Shown here: piece by piece, positions 49,294 through 57,957 of the stretch
Position numbering within the stretch: position 1 is the stretch's first letter
Layout: every line of letters starts with the position of its first letter
From: Faecalimonas umbilicata
GTDB lineage: Bacteria > Bacillota > Clostridia > Lachnospirales > Lachnospiraceae
DNA length: 64,000 nucleotides
Assembly: GCF_004346095.1 (NCBI RefSeq)
Contig: NZ_SLZV01000015.1
Span: forward strand, 1-64,000
Reading direction: 5' to 3'
Notes under the pieces: generated by a model
Database searches by the model: none
The model's input: the letters and a program-made list of their open reading frames with translations, nothing else
Told to the model about the DNA's origin: nothing
Program-made: the position numbers and the translations under genes

Positions 49294-50655
49294 ATGAAGA
49301 AAAAAGTATTGGCGGCACTTCTTTGCACGACGATGGCAGCATCTATGCTGACCGCATGTGGAGGGGAGAAAAAAGAAACGGAGAAGAAAGAAGAGACGAA
49401 AACAGAGTCGTCAACAGAGAAAAAAACAGACACAAAAGTGACGGAAAAAACAGAGATTACATTCTGGCATGCGATGTCAGGATCTAATGAGGAGGCAATC
49501 CAGAAAATTACAGATGATTTTATGGAGCAGAATGAAAATGTATCCGTAAAATTAGTGAATCAGGGAGGATACATGGATCTGTTTGACAAATTGATGGCCT
49601 CTGCAAAGGCAGATCAGCTCCCAACAATGACACAGATTTATTCCAACAGATTATCCTGGTATGTTTCCAAAGGGCTTGTGGCAGATCTGACACCATATAT
49701 GGAAGATGAACAGACAGGATTTACTGAGGAAGACCTTGCAGATATTCCGGAGATGTTCCTTGCAGATGGAATCTGGGATGGAAAACAGTATGCAATCCCG
49801 TTTAACAAAAGTCAGATGGTTTTATATTACAATGAAACTATGTTCGAAGAAGCTGGTGTAGAAGTTCCAAAGACATGGGACGAGTGGACAGCGGCAGCTG
49901 AGAAACTGACGGTAGACGAGGACAAGGACGGCGAACCGGAAGTGTATGGATGTGTATTTGCAAATAACCTTTCCACAGATATTGCACCGTGGCTGAAGCA
50001 GGCAGGTGGAAGTACGATGAATGAAGAAACAAATGAATTGTATTTTGACACACCGGAGACAAAGGAGGCAATCGAATTTTTAAATGGTATGTTCCAGGCA
50101 AAGACAGCAAGATTTGCCGGAGATGATGAAAATGCAAATGTTCCGGTGCAGGATGGACGTGCTGCGATGTGCGTAGCTTCTACATCCGCACTGCCATACA
50201 TAGAAGAAGGAACGATGGAAGGTATTACTATCAATGCCGCAGCGCTTCCAGGACATAAGACAGATGATCAGCTGTATTACGGAACAAATGTGGCAGTATT
50301 TGATTCTGCAACAGACATGCAGAAACAAGCTGCATGGGAGTATATTAAATTCCTGACAAATACAGAAAATACAGCATATTTTGCGGCAGAGACAGGATAT
50401 ATTCCAGTGCGTGTATCTGCACAGGAGGATCCGGTGTTCGCAAAAGTACTCGAGGAAAAACCGATCAAACAACTTTCGTTGGAATGCTTTGACAAAGGTT
50501 TCCAGGGAACAAGAAATATCGGCGGCAAGAATGCGTTAGATGAACTTGGAAAACAGCTTGATCTTGTATTCAGCGGAGAAAAAGGAATTGACGAAGCGCT
50601 CAAAGATGCCCAGACAAACGGAGAGCAGGCAATGAAAGAGGCACAGAGTAACTAG
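49294..50655 (+). CDS. Carbohydrate ABC transporter substrate-binding lipoprotein
   Basis: 453-aa secreted lipoprotein. Signal peptide with lipobox LTAC (Cys22), then a Glu/Lys/Thr-rich spacer, then a family 1 solute-binding fold (ITFWHAMSGSNEEAIQKIT, later YAIPFNKSQMVLYYNETMF and NNLSTDIAPWLKQAGGS). The pattern resembles UgpB and other CUT1 binding proteins for sugars or glycerol phosphate diesters. It is the last gene of the operon. Confidence 0.93.
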   Translation: MKKKVLAALLCTTMAASMLTACGGEKKETEKKEETKTESSTEKKTDTKVTEKTEITFWHAMSGSNEEAIQKITDDFMEQNENVSVKLVNQGGYMDLFDKLMASAKADQLPTMTQIYSNRLSWYVSKGLVADLTPYMEDEQTGFTEEDLADIPEMFLADGIWDGKQYAIPFNKSQMVLYYNETMFEEAGVEVPKTWDEWTAAAEKLTVDEDKDGEPEVYGCVFANNLSTDIAPWLKQAGGSTMNEETNELYFDTPETKEAIEFLNGMFQAKTARFAGDDENANVPVQDGRAAMCVASTSALPYIEEGTMEGITINAAALPGHKTDDQLYYGTNVAVFDSATDMQKQAAWEYIKFLTNTENTAYFAAETGYIPVRVSAQEDPVFAKVLEEKPIKQLSLECFDKGFQGTRNIGGKNALDELGKQLDLVFSGEKGIDEALKDAQTNGEQAMKEAQSN

Positions 50656-50677
50656 AAAAGTTTTCTCAAAAAGACTC

Positions 50678-50706
50678 TTGACGGTCCTGTCAATCAGTGT
50701 TATGAT
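50678..50706 (+). promoter_or_regulatory. Promoter of the metK riboswitch
   Basis: TTGACG at 50678-50683 and TATGAT at 50701-50706 with a 17-base spacer, placing the start about 30 bases before the aptamer. Confidence 0.7.
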
Positions 50707-50741
50707 TTCTAACGGAACAAGAACAGAATAATAGAAACTTT

Positions 50742-50839
50742 CTCTTATTCAGAGCAGTGGAGATACAAAGGATCTGTGAAGCTGCGGCAACCCCGTGAAC
50801 GGAAGGTGCCAGCCTGAGCGAGTAATCGAACAATAAGAG
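50742..50839 (+). promoter_or_regulatory. SAM-I (S-box) riboswitch
   Basis: P1 is CTCTTATT (50742-50749) with AATAAGAG (50832-50839). Between them lie the S-box signatures: AGAGCAGTGGAG, GCTGCGGCAACC, and GGAAGGTGCCAGCCTGA. With SAM bound, P1 is stabilised and the downstream terminator forms, lowering metK expression when SAM is plentiful. Confidence 0.95.
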
Positions 50840-50858
50840 GATTGATTTATGAGTATAA

Positions 50859-50891
50859 AGCAGTCCGAATGTTGTCGGGCTGCTGTTTTTA
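50859..50891 (+). terminator. Terminator of the SAM-I expression platform
   Basis: AGCAGTCCGA (50859-50868) pairs with TCGGGCTGCT (50875-50884), followed by GTTTTTA; about 20 bases after the aptamer and 90 bases before metK. Confidence 0.88.
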
Positions 50892-50980
50892 TCTCAGAGA
50901 GTTTTGATAAATGACTTTTTATCAGAGAAAGAAAGAACAGTCCGGCGAAAGAGAAAGAGAAAAAAGAAAGGAACGTACGA

Positions 50981-52168
50981 ATGGAAAAATTATTATTTAC
51001 TTCAGAATCAGTAACCGAAGGTCATCCGGATAAGATCTGTGACCAGATTTCAGATGCTGTGTTAGATGCGCTGATGGAGCAGGATCCGATGAGCCGTGTG
51101 GCATGTGAGACAGCGATCACAACAGGACTTGTCCTTGTTATGGGTGAGATTACAACAAATGCATATGTAGATATTCAGAAAATTGTAAGAGATACTGTGG
51201 ATCAGATTGGATACAACAGAGGAAAATACGGATTCGATGCACATACTTGTGGTGTGATCACAGCAATCGATGAGCAGTCTTCTGACATTGCAATGGGTGT
51301 AGATAAAGCCTTAGAAGCAAAAGAAAACAAAATGTCAGACGAGGAGATCGATGCAATTGGAGCAGGAGATCAGGGAATGATGTTCGGATATGCTTCGGAT
51401 GAGACAGAAGAATTGATGCCATATCCAATCGCGCTGGCACACAAGCTGACATTGCAGCTGACAAAAGTCCGCAAAGATGGAACACTTTCTTACCTCAGAC
51501 CAGATGGTAAGAGCCAGGTGACAGTAGAGTACAACGAAGAGGGAATTCCGGTGCGTCTTGATGCGGTTGTATTATCTACACAGCATGATCCGGATGTAAC
51601 TCAGGAACAGATTCATGAAGATATTAAGAAATATGTATTTGATCCGGTACTTCCGCAGGAGATGGTAGATGCGCAGACAAAATTCTTCATCAACCCGACA
51701 GGAAGATTCGTAATCGGTGGACCACACGGAGACAGTGGTGTGACAGGACGTAAGATCATCGTAGATACTTACGGCGGAATGGCACGTCACGGCGGTGGAG
51801 CATTTTCCGGAAAAGACTGTACAAAGGTAGACCGGTCTGCAGCATATGCAGCACGTTATGTTGCAAAGAACATCGTTGCAGCAGGAATCGCAAAGAAATG
51901 TGAGATCCAGCTTTCTTATGCAATCGGGGTGGCTCATCCGACATCGATCATGGTAGATACATTCGGAACCGGAAAACTTTCTAACGAGAAGTTAGTAGAG
52001 ATCATCCGTGAGAACTTTGATTTAAGACCGGCAGGAATCATCAAAATGTTAGATCTTCGCCGTCCGATCTACAAGCAGACAGCAGCTTATGGACACTTTG
52101 GACGTAACGACTTAGATCTTCCATGGGAAAAACTGGATAAAGCAGAAGCATTAAAGAAATATTTATAA
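50981..52168 (+). CDS. metK: S-adenosylmethionine synthetase
   Basis: 395-aa enzyme that makes SAM from methionine and ATP. Signatures: [20 protein letters not shown] at the N-terminus, [12 protein letters not shown] near residue 127, and [16 protein letters not shown] near residue 268. Full length. It is controlled by the S-box riboswitch upstream. Confidence 0.98.
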   Translation: MEKLLFTSESVTEGHPDKICDQISDAVLDALMEQDPMSRVACETAITTGLVLVMGEITTNAYVDIQKIVRDTVDQIGYNRGKYGFDAHTCGVITAIDEQSSDIAMGVDKALEAKENKMSDEEIDAIGAGDQGMMFGYASDETEELMPYPIALAHKLTLQLTKVRKDGTLSYLRPDGKSQVTVEYNEEGIPVRLDAVVLSTQHDPDVTQEQIHEDIKKYVFDPVLPQEMVDAQTKFFINPTGRFVIGGPHGDSGVTGRKIIVDTYGGMARHGGGAFSGKDCTKVDRSAAYAARYVAKNIVAAGIAKKCEIQLSYAIGVAHPTSIMVDTFGTGKLSNEKLVEIIRENFDLRPAGIIKMLDLRRPIYKQTAAYGHFGRNDLDLPWEKLDKAEALKKYL

Positions 52169-52198
52169 GAGACTTCGATCATCAGATGAGAAGGATAG

Positions 52199-52242
52199 CT
52201 GCTCCACAGATAAGAGAAAATCTGTGGAGCAGTTTTGCGTTT
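52199..52242 (+). terminator. metK terminator
   Basis: CTGCTCCACAGAT (52199-52211) pairs with ATCTGTGGAGCAG (52220-52232), followed by TTTTGCGTTT. Confidence 0.85.
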
Positions 52243-52299
52243 AAGTAAAGTTTAGAACCGAAATAACAGAGTTGAATTTCGTGAATCAGAAAACAAAAG

Positions 52300-52328
52300 T
52301 TGTCGGATGAATAAGATGTTAGTATAAT
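52300..52328 (+). promoter_or_regulatory. Promoter of the DUF3791/DUF3990 module
   Basis: TTGTCG at 52300-52305 and TATAAT at 52323-52328 with a 17-base spacer. The leader to the first gene is about 140 bases and holds no recognised element; nothing else is seen between the metK terminator and the first gene. Confidence 0.6.
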
Positions 52329-52475
52329 AAAAATAATAAAGTTGCGGTCATTAGAAAAAAGACTAGAGGCGGAACCAGAAGAGCAAAGAGAATTCTATGA
52401 AGTGGTCGGTGATTTTTCACTTTAAAGAACAGAAAAAAGTGATTTTTTAAAATGGTCATAAAGGAGAGAGTGTTT

Positions 52476-52715
52476 ATGATGACGAATGAAGAAATAAAAA
52501 ATTTCAGTGAACTGGAGTTTGCTGTGTTTTGTATTGAAAATGTTGCGGCAAAGTTGGGTGTGGATGCGGAACGTGTCTATCAGGCATTTACGGAGAAAAG
52601 TGATATTCTGAATGGTTATATTGTGCCGGAATATGAAACGCTGCATACCCAGAGTCGGGAATATATTGTAGACGACCTCCTTGATGTGATGAAAGAAAGG
52701 AAGGTGGAAGTATGA
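52476..52715 (+). CDS. DUF3791 family protein (putative antitoxin)
   Basis: 79-aa helical protein, FAVFCIENVAAKLGVDAERVYQAF then SDILNGYIVPEYETLHTQSREYIVDDL, the DUF3791 pattern. It resembles small antitoxin-like proteins encoded next to DUF3990 proteins. The ATG at 52476 has AAAGGAGAG at proper spacing; ATG 52479 is the alternative. It overlaps the next gene by 4 bases (ATGA). Confidence 0.8.
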   Translation: MMTNEEIKNFSELEFAVFCIENVAAKLGVDAERVYQAFTEKSDILNGYIVPEYETLHTQSREYIVDDLLDVMKERKVEV

Positions 52716-53182
52716 TTCTCTATCACGGTTCTTTTTTGGAGATTGTACAGCCGGATTTGGTTCATTCCCGTTCTAATGTAGACTTTGGGCGTGGCTTTTA
52801 TGTCACACCGCTGCATGAGCAAGCTGTGAAGTGGTGTGGTAAGTTCAAACGTCGTGGAAAAGATGGCATTATCTCTCGGTATGAATATGATGAAAACCGG
52901 GAAATCGAATTGAAAACACTGAAATTTGATTCTTATTCTGAGGAATGGCTGGATTTCATTCTGAATTGCCGTGCAGGAAAAGATTCGACAGATTACGACC
53001 TTGTTGTGGGAGGGGTTGCCAATGATAAGGTATTCAATACAGTGGAACTATTTTTTGACGGACTGATTGATAAGACGGAAGCTATCAACCGCCTGCGTTA
53101 TGAAAAGCCAAATCTGCAAATTTGTTTCCGTACAGAGAAATCACTGTCTCTATTACATTTTGAAGGGAGTGAAAGACTATGA
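52712..53182 (+). CDS. DUF3990 family protein (putative ADP-ribosyltransferase-like toxin)
   Basis: 156-aa protein with the start pattern ILYHGSFLEIVQPDL and the DFGRGFYVTPLHEQAVKWC block. The HG near the N-terminus and the GFYVT strand recall the NAD-binding His and Tyr of ADP-ribosyltransferases. No obvious third catalytic Glu is certain; candidates are Glu in NTVELFFDGL or the C-terminal NLQICFRTE region. The family is usually of unknown function; toxin status is inferred from the flanking small genes. Both ends overlap neighbours by 4 bases. Confidence 0.8.
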   Translation: MILYHGSFLEIVQPDLVHSRSNVDFGRGFYVTPLHEQAVKWCGKFKRRGKDGIISRYEYDENREIELKTLKFDSYSEEWLDFILNCRAGKDSTDYDLVVGGVANDKVFNTVELFFDGLIDKTEAINRLRYEKPNLQICFRTEKSLSLLHFEGSERL

Positions 53183-53406
53183 CAGCGAATCCGATTTTAC
53201 TTCAGAAAAAATATAGCCGTGTCATCGAATGTTTTGCAAAAAAGCAGGGACTTTCACTCGATGCAGCGTTGAAATCCTTTTATTATTCTGAGACCTACCA
53301 GTTGATCCGTGACGGTGTATCTGATATGCACTGCATGAGCGATGCGTATCTGGCAGAAGAACTGGAGCAGGAATATATTGGGAAAATGACGGATAAGTGT
53401 CGTTGA
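53179..53406 (+). CDS. Small DUF3791-like protein in the toxin-like module
   Basis: 75-aa acidic helical protein (IECFAKKQGLSLDAALKSFY, then MSDAYLAEELEQEYIG). It has the size and helical pattern of the first gene of the module and may be a second antitoxin-like partner or a related fold. It overlaps the DUF3990 gene by 4 bases (ATGA). Confidence 0.7.
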   Translation: MTANPILLQKKYSRVIECFAKKQGLSLDAALKSFYYSETYQLIRDGVSDMHCMSDAYLAEELEQEYIGKMTDKCR

Positions 53407-53513
53407 AATACCGGGATTAAAAACGGCGATGCGCTTGCCGTTGTTATGCCAGGGTTTACAAAAATTTTATAAATGTTTATAGGTGTTTTGGTGTATTTAA
53501 CAAGGTGGCATGA

Positions 53514-53519
53514 TATAAT
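53514..53519 (+). promoter_or_regulatory. Extended -10 promoter of the two-component operon
   Basis: TGA precedes TATAAT (53514-53519); the -35 is poor. It lies about 60 bases before the histidine kinase gene. Confidence 0.45.
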
Positions 53520-53575
53520 AATGAAGTCAGATTGAGACAAGCATAGAAAGTATATAGAACAAGAGGTTGGACACG

Positions 53576-55072
53576 ATGAAATTAAAAACACGACTGGTCA
53601 TTGCTTTTATGACGATCATTATTTTGCCGGTGCTCTTGACGAGTGCCGTATTTTGTGGATTCGCACAACTTCAGATTCGTTCGATTGAGAAGACATATGG
53701 AATTACAGGAACCACCTATGAAGCACTGTTAAATAGTGTGCAGGTGCCGAGCCGGATTACGAAAGAGGCATATCATGAGCTGGAGAGGGCAGCGGATAAG
53801 GATCCGGAGAAGCTGGAAGATGCTTCTTATCTGGAGCAGTTTAACCAGAGGCTTCGTCAGAAAGGATCCTATCTTCTTGTGAGAAAGGATGATATTATCG
53901 TATATATGGGAGAAGATCCGCAGAAGACGGAGGCGGTGATCCCGGATTTACCGGCTTATGAAGAATACAATGCAGATTCCGAGAATGGTGTATATATTGG
54001 CGGAGAAGCACAGGTACTTGTAAAGCAGGTGGATTTTGTCAGTGATGACAAGAACAAGTGCAGTGCATTTATTGTAACAGATGTGACGAGCATGCTGCCG
54101 GAAGTATCACAATTCTTAAAAGACATTCTTGTGGCGGTCATTGTGATCCTTGTCATTACCGGAGCGCTGCTTGTTGTCTGGATTTACAGAGGAATCAAGA
54201 TTCCGCTTGTGAAGATGCAGAAAGCAACGAAGAATATTAAAGAAGGGAATTTAGATTTCCGACTGATTCCGGATACCGATGATGAACTCGGACAGCTTTG
54301 TCAGGATTTTGAGGAGATGCGGAAGCGGCTGAAAGACAATGCGGAGGAGAAGCTTGCCTATGATAAGGAGAGCAAGGAGCTGATCAGTAATATTTCCCAC
54401 GACTTGAAGACACCAATCACAGCGATCAAGGGATATGTAGAAGGAATTATGGATGGTGTTGCAGATACACCTGAGAAGATGGAGAAGTATATCCGGACGA
54501 TTTATAATAAGGCAAATGAGATGGATCTTCTGATCAATGAACTGACACTTTACTCTAAGATTGATACGAATCGAATTCCATACAACTTTACAACACTGTC
54601 AGTCAATGAATATTTTGATGACTGTGCAGAAGATCTGAAGTTGGAACTGGAGCAGAGAGATGTCGAGTTTGGATATTTCAATTATGTAGAGGAAGATATC
54701 CGCATCATCGGCGATGCCGAGCAGTTAAAGCGAGTCATCAACAATATTGTGACGAATTCTTTGAAATATATGGATAAGAAGCGGGCGCGGATTAACTTGC
54801 GGGTGAAGGACGTCGGTGATTTTATTCAGGTGGAATTGGAGGACAATGGGAAAGGAATTGCCGCCAAAGATCTGCCGAATATTTTTGATCGTTTTTACCG
54901 GACAGATGCATCGAGAAATTCTTCTAAGGGCGGAAGCGGTATTGGACTTTCGATTGTGAAGAAGATCATCGAGGAGCATGGCGGCAAGATTTGGGCGACA
55001 AGCAGAGAAGGGACAGGGACGGTCATGTATTTTGTAATCAGAAAATATCAGGAGGTACCGGTAAATGAGTAG
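53576..55072 (+). CDS. Sensor histidine kinase
   Basis: 498-aa membrane kinase: helix 1 (VIAFMTIIILPVLLTSAVFC), an extracellular sensor of about 165 residues, helix 2 (ILVAVIVILVITGALLVVWI), HAMP domain, then phosphoacceptor His275 in SNISHDLKTPITAIKGY, and an ATPase domain with NNIVTNSLKYM, DNGKGI and GGSGIGLSIVKKIIEEHGG. The ATG at 53576 follows GAGG. It overlaps the response regulator by 8 bases. The signal is unknown. Confidence 0.95.
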   Translation: MKLKTRLVIAFMTIIILPVLLTSAVFCGFAQLQIRSIEKTYGITGTTYEALLNSVQVPSRITKEAYHELERAADKDPEKLEDASYLEQFNQRLRQKGSYLLVRKDDIIVYMGEDPQKTEAVIPDLPAYEEYNADSENGVYIGGEAQVLVKQVDFVSDDKNKCSAFIVTDVTSMLPEVSQFLKDILVAVIVILVITGALLVVWIYRGIKIPLVKMQKATKNIKEGNLDFRLIPDTDDELGQLCQDFEEMRKRLKDNAEEKLAYDKESKELISNISHDLKTPITAIKGYVEGIMDGVADTPEKMEKYIRTIYNKANEMDLLINELTLYSKIDTNRIPYNFTTLSVNEYFDDCAEDLKLELEQRDVEFGYFNYVEEDIRIIGDAEQLKRVINNIVTNSLKYMDKKRARINLRVKDVGDFIQVELEDNGKGIAAKDLPNIFDRFYRTDASRNSSKGGSGIGLSIVKKIIEEHGGKIWATSREGTGTVMYFVIRKYQEVPVNE

Positions 55073-55754
55073 AATATTAATCGTAGAAGATGAAGAAACG
55101 ATTGCAGATCTGGAGAGAGATTATCTAGAACTGAGCGGGTTCGAGGTAGAAGTTGCAAATGATGGGGAGACGGGGCTTGAGAAGGCGTTGACGGACCAGT
55201 TTGATCTGGTGATCCTTGACCTGATGCTTCCGGGAGTGGATGGATTTGAAATCTGCAGAGAAGTACGTCAGAAGAAAAATACACCGATCATTATGGTCTC
55301 TGCCAAAAAGGATGATATCGATAAGATCCGAGGACTTGGGCTTGGCGCAGATGATTATATGACAAAGCCGTTTAGTCCGAGCGAACTTGTGGCGAGAGTC
55401 AAAGCGCATCTTGCAAGATATGAGCGTTTGATCGGAAGCAATGTACAGACAAATGATATTATTGAGATCCGTGGCTTAAAGATTGATACGACAGCGAGAA
55501 GAGTGTGGGTCAATGGAGAAGAGAAGGCATTTACGACGAAGGAATTTGATCTTCTGACGTTTCTTGCAGGGCATCCGAATCACGTATATACAAAGGATGA
55601 ATTATTCAGTGAGATTTGGGATATGGAATCGATCGGGGATATTGCGACTGTGACAGTTCATATTAAGAAGATTCGGGAGAAGATTGAGTACGATACTTCC
55701 AAACCGCAGTATATTGAGACAATCTGGGGTGTGGGGTACCGATTTAAAGTATAA
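55065..55754 (+). CDS. OmpR/PhoB family response regulator
   Basis: 229-aa regulator: receiver domain with phosphoacceptor Asp52 (VILDLMLP), conserved DD near residues 9-12 region (IVEDEE) and Lys in DDYMTKPFSP, then a winged-helix DNA-binding domain (RRVWVNGEEKAFTTKEFDLL to GVGYRFKV). The gene order HK before RR is the reverse of the usual one. Its targets are unknown; KtrB/KtrA lie immediately downstream. Confidence 0.96.
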   Translation: MSRILIVEDEETIADLERDYLELSGFEVEVANDGETGLEKALTDQFDLVILDLMLPGVDGFEICREVRQKKNTPIIMVSAKKDDIDKIRGLGLGADDYMTKPFSPSELVARVKAHLARYERLIGSNVQTNDIIEIRGLKIDTTARRVWVNGEEKAFTTKEFDLLTFLAGHPNHVYTKDELFSEIWDMESIGDIATVTVHIKKIREKIEYDTSKPQYIETIWGVGYRFKV

Positions 55755-55811
55755 GAGAAGAAAAGAAGGGCCGCAGTCCGGAAATAAGGGCTGTCGGCAG
55801 CGTGAGGGGTT

Positions 55812-55842
55812 CCTGTGCCGTTGGTACAGGGATTCTTTTTTT
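55812..55842 (+). terminator. Terminator after the response regulator gene
   Basis: CCTGTGCC (55812-55819) pairs with GGTACAGG (55823-55830) with a G-T pair, followed by GATTCTTTTTTT. Confidence 0.75.
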
Positions 55843-55913
55843 AGGACTGTTATCTTTTCGGGAAGTGTAGTATAATTGATTCAAAAAGCATAAAGGGAGA
55901 AAAGTGAAAGAAA

Positions 55914-57290
55914 ATGTTTAAGTGGAAAGAAAAAAGTGTAAGATTAAGCACGATGCAGATGCTTGCAGCAGGCTTCTTGCTCGTGATCGTGATCGGCGGA
56001 ATACTTCTATGGCTTCCGATCTGCAATCAGGAGCCGATTGCATTTACAGACGCACTTTTTACATCGACATCGGCAGTTTGTGTGACCGGGCTTATGACAG
56101 TTGTTCCGGCGGCGCAGTTTACGCTTCTTGGCAAGGTAGTATTGCTTGTTCTGATACAGATTGGAGGACTTGGTGTAGTCGCAGTATCGACATTTTTTCT
56201 TGTTGTGATCGGAAGGAAGATCACGGTAAAAGAGCGAGTGATGATTCAGGAAACGTATAACATGGAGTCTTTATCAGGTATGGTGAAATGGATCTTGCGG
56301 ATTCTGAAGGGAACCTTCGTCGTAGAAGGAATTGGAGCAATCTTTTTTGCATTTCAGTTTATTCCGGAGTATGGATTTTTGAAAGGAATCTGGTATAGTG
56401 TGTTTCACTCTATCTCAGCATTTTGCAATGCGGGAATTGATATATTAGGGGCAGATAGTTTTGCGGCATATGCAAGAAATCCGCTGATCAATCTGACAAC
56501 GATGATATTGATCGTTGCAGGAGGTATCGGTTATACCGTGTGGTTTGACATCACTGATAATATTAGAAACTTTCGCAAAAAGGGTGAGAGAAGACGTGGA
56601 ATGTTTAGGATTTTAACCTTGAACTCCAAGGTTGCACTGACGATGACGGCAATTCTGATTGTGACAGGTACAGTCAGCTTTCTGTTTCTAGAATTTTCTA
56701 ACCCGGATACGCTTGGAGAATTTTCTTTTGGAGACAAGGTGATGGGAGCGGCATTTCAGTCAGTGACAACGAGGACGGCCGGATTCTTTACCGTGCCGCA
56801 GGGAGATCTAAGAGAAGAATCGGTGTTCATTTCCTGCCTTCTGATGTTTATCGGAGGCTCCCCGGCCGGTACCGCCGGAGGGGTGAAGACGACAACGATT
56901 GCAATGTTATTCCTTACAGCGGTTACTGTCGTAAAAGGAAATAAGGACACGGAGTGCTTTGGAAGAAGAATTCCGGAAGAAAATATTCGGACGGGGATTT
57001 CGGTTATGCTGATGTCTTTTACAATCTTGATGATAGGGACTATAGCCGTTTCAGTGATAGAATCTGCGGGATTTCTTGATATTTTGTTTGAGACGACCTC
57101 GGCAATTGGAACAGTAGGTCTTTCCACGGGGCTGACTCCGGCGCTTCACACCGCAAGTAAATTTGTGATTATGATCTTAATGTATGCAGGGCGGATCGGA
57201 CCGGTTACAATGGCGCTGGCATTCGGATTGAAGAGAAATCCGATGAGCCAGGTGAGACAGCTGCCGGCGAAACGTCTGATGATCGGATAG
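55914..57290 (+). CDS. ktrB: TrkH/KtrB family potassium uptake protein
   Basis: 458-aa membrane ion channel-like transporter with four M1-P-M2 repeats. Selectivity filter regions are visible in DALFTSTSAVCVTGL, HSISAFCNAGID, QSVTTRTAGF and TSAIGTVGLSTGLTP. It takes up K+ (with Na+ in known Ktr systems) under control of the KtrA subunit encoded 14 bases downstream. AAAGGGAGAAA lies before the ATG. Confidence 0.93.
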   Translation: MFKWKEKSVRLSTMQMLAAGFLLVIVIGGILLWLPICNQEPIAFTDALFTSTSAVCVTGLMTVVPAAQFTLLGKVVLLVLIQIGGLGVVAVSTFFLVVIGRKITVKERVMIQETYNMESLSGMVKWILRILKGTFVVEGIGAIFFAFQFIPEYGFLKGIWYSVFHSISAFCNAGIDILGADSFAAYARNPLINLTTMILIVAGGIGYTVWFDITDNIRNFRKKGERRRGMFRILTLNSKVALTMTAILIVTGTVSFLFLEFSNPDTLGEFSFGDKVMGAAFQSVTTRTAGFFTVPQGDLREESVFISCLLMFIGGSPAGTAGGVKTTTIAMLFLTAVTVVKGNKDTECFGRRIPEENIRTGISVMLMSFTILMIGTIAVSVIESAGFLDILFETTSAIGTVGLSTGLTPALHTASKFVIMILMYAGRIGPVTMALAFGLKRNPMSQVRQLPAKRLMIG

Positions 57291-57304
57291 GGGGATAAGA
57301 AAAT

Positions 57305-57955
57305 ATGAAAAAGCAATATGCAGTATTTGGACTTGGAAAATTTGGTTCCAGTGTGGCAGTGACATTGGAGAAACTCGGATGCGAAGTGATCGCAGTAGAT
57401 ATTGCGGAAGAAAAAGTACAAGAGATCGCAGATCAGGTATCTTACGCAATGCGCGCGGATCTGCATGACACGGGAGTGATCCAGTCTCTGGGACTTCGCA
57501 ATCTGGATGGTGCAGTCGTGGCGATTGCCGATAACATGGAATCTAGTATTATGGCTACGATTTTGTCAAAAGAGGCAGGGATTCCGTATGTGCTTGCAAA
57601 GGCGCAGGACGAGCTTCATGCATCCATCTTAAAAAGGGTCGGTGCAGATGCGATTGTATTTCCAGAGATGGAGATGGGAAGAAGAGTTGCCAAAAATCTT
57701 GTCTCCACAAATTTTGCAGATTGGATCGAGCTATCACCGGATTATAGTATCGTAGAGACAAGGGTTCCGGAAAAATGGATCGGGAAGACTTTGCGTGAGC
57801 TTCGCATCCGTGAGCGCTATGGATTTAATGTAGTCGGTATTAAAAAGGATGAGAAAGTTGATGTCAATGTAAGGCCGGAGATGCCGCTGGAAGAAGGAAC
57901 TATTATGATTTTCATCGGAAGTAATGAAATGTTGAATAAATACAAAGGGGAATAA
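57305..57955 (+). CDS. ktrA: KtrA/TrkA family potassium uptake regulatory protein
   Basis: 216-aa cytosolic gating subunit: N-terminal RCK/TrkA-N domain with YAVFGLGKFGSSVAVTLEKLG (nucleotide-binding GxGxxG), and C-terminal TrkA-C domain (residues about 135-216), which in related proteins binds cyclic di-AMP. It pairs with KtrB. The RNA methyltransferase gene follows after 2 bases. Confidence 0.95.
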   Translation: MKKQYAVFGLGKFGSSVAVTLEKLGCEVIAVDIAEEKVQEIADQVSYAMRADLHDTGVIQSLGLRNLDGAVVAIADNMESSIMATILSKEAGIPYVLAKAQDELHASILKRVGADAIVFPEMEMGRRVAKNLVSTNFADWIELSPDYSIVETRVPEKWIGKTLRELRIRERYGFNVVGIKKDEKVDVNVRPEMPLEEGTIMIFIGSNEMLNKYKGE

Positions 57956-57957
57956 GT

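Noticed and set aside
53420-53445. Hairpin AACGGC/GCCGTT after the DUF3791/DUF3990 module
   Set aside because: No T run follows; too weak to call a terminator.
55755-55913. Possible cyclic di-AMP riboswitch before ktrB
   Set aside because: Such switches often precede Ktr genes, but the region is short, lacks the conserved motif, and is explained by a terminator and a -10 box.
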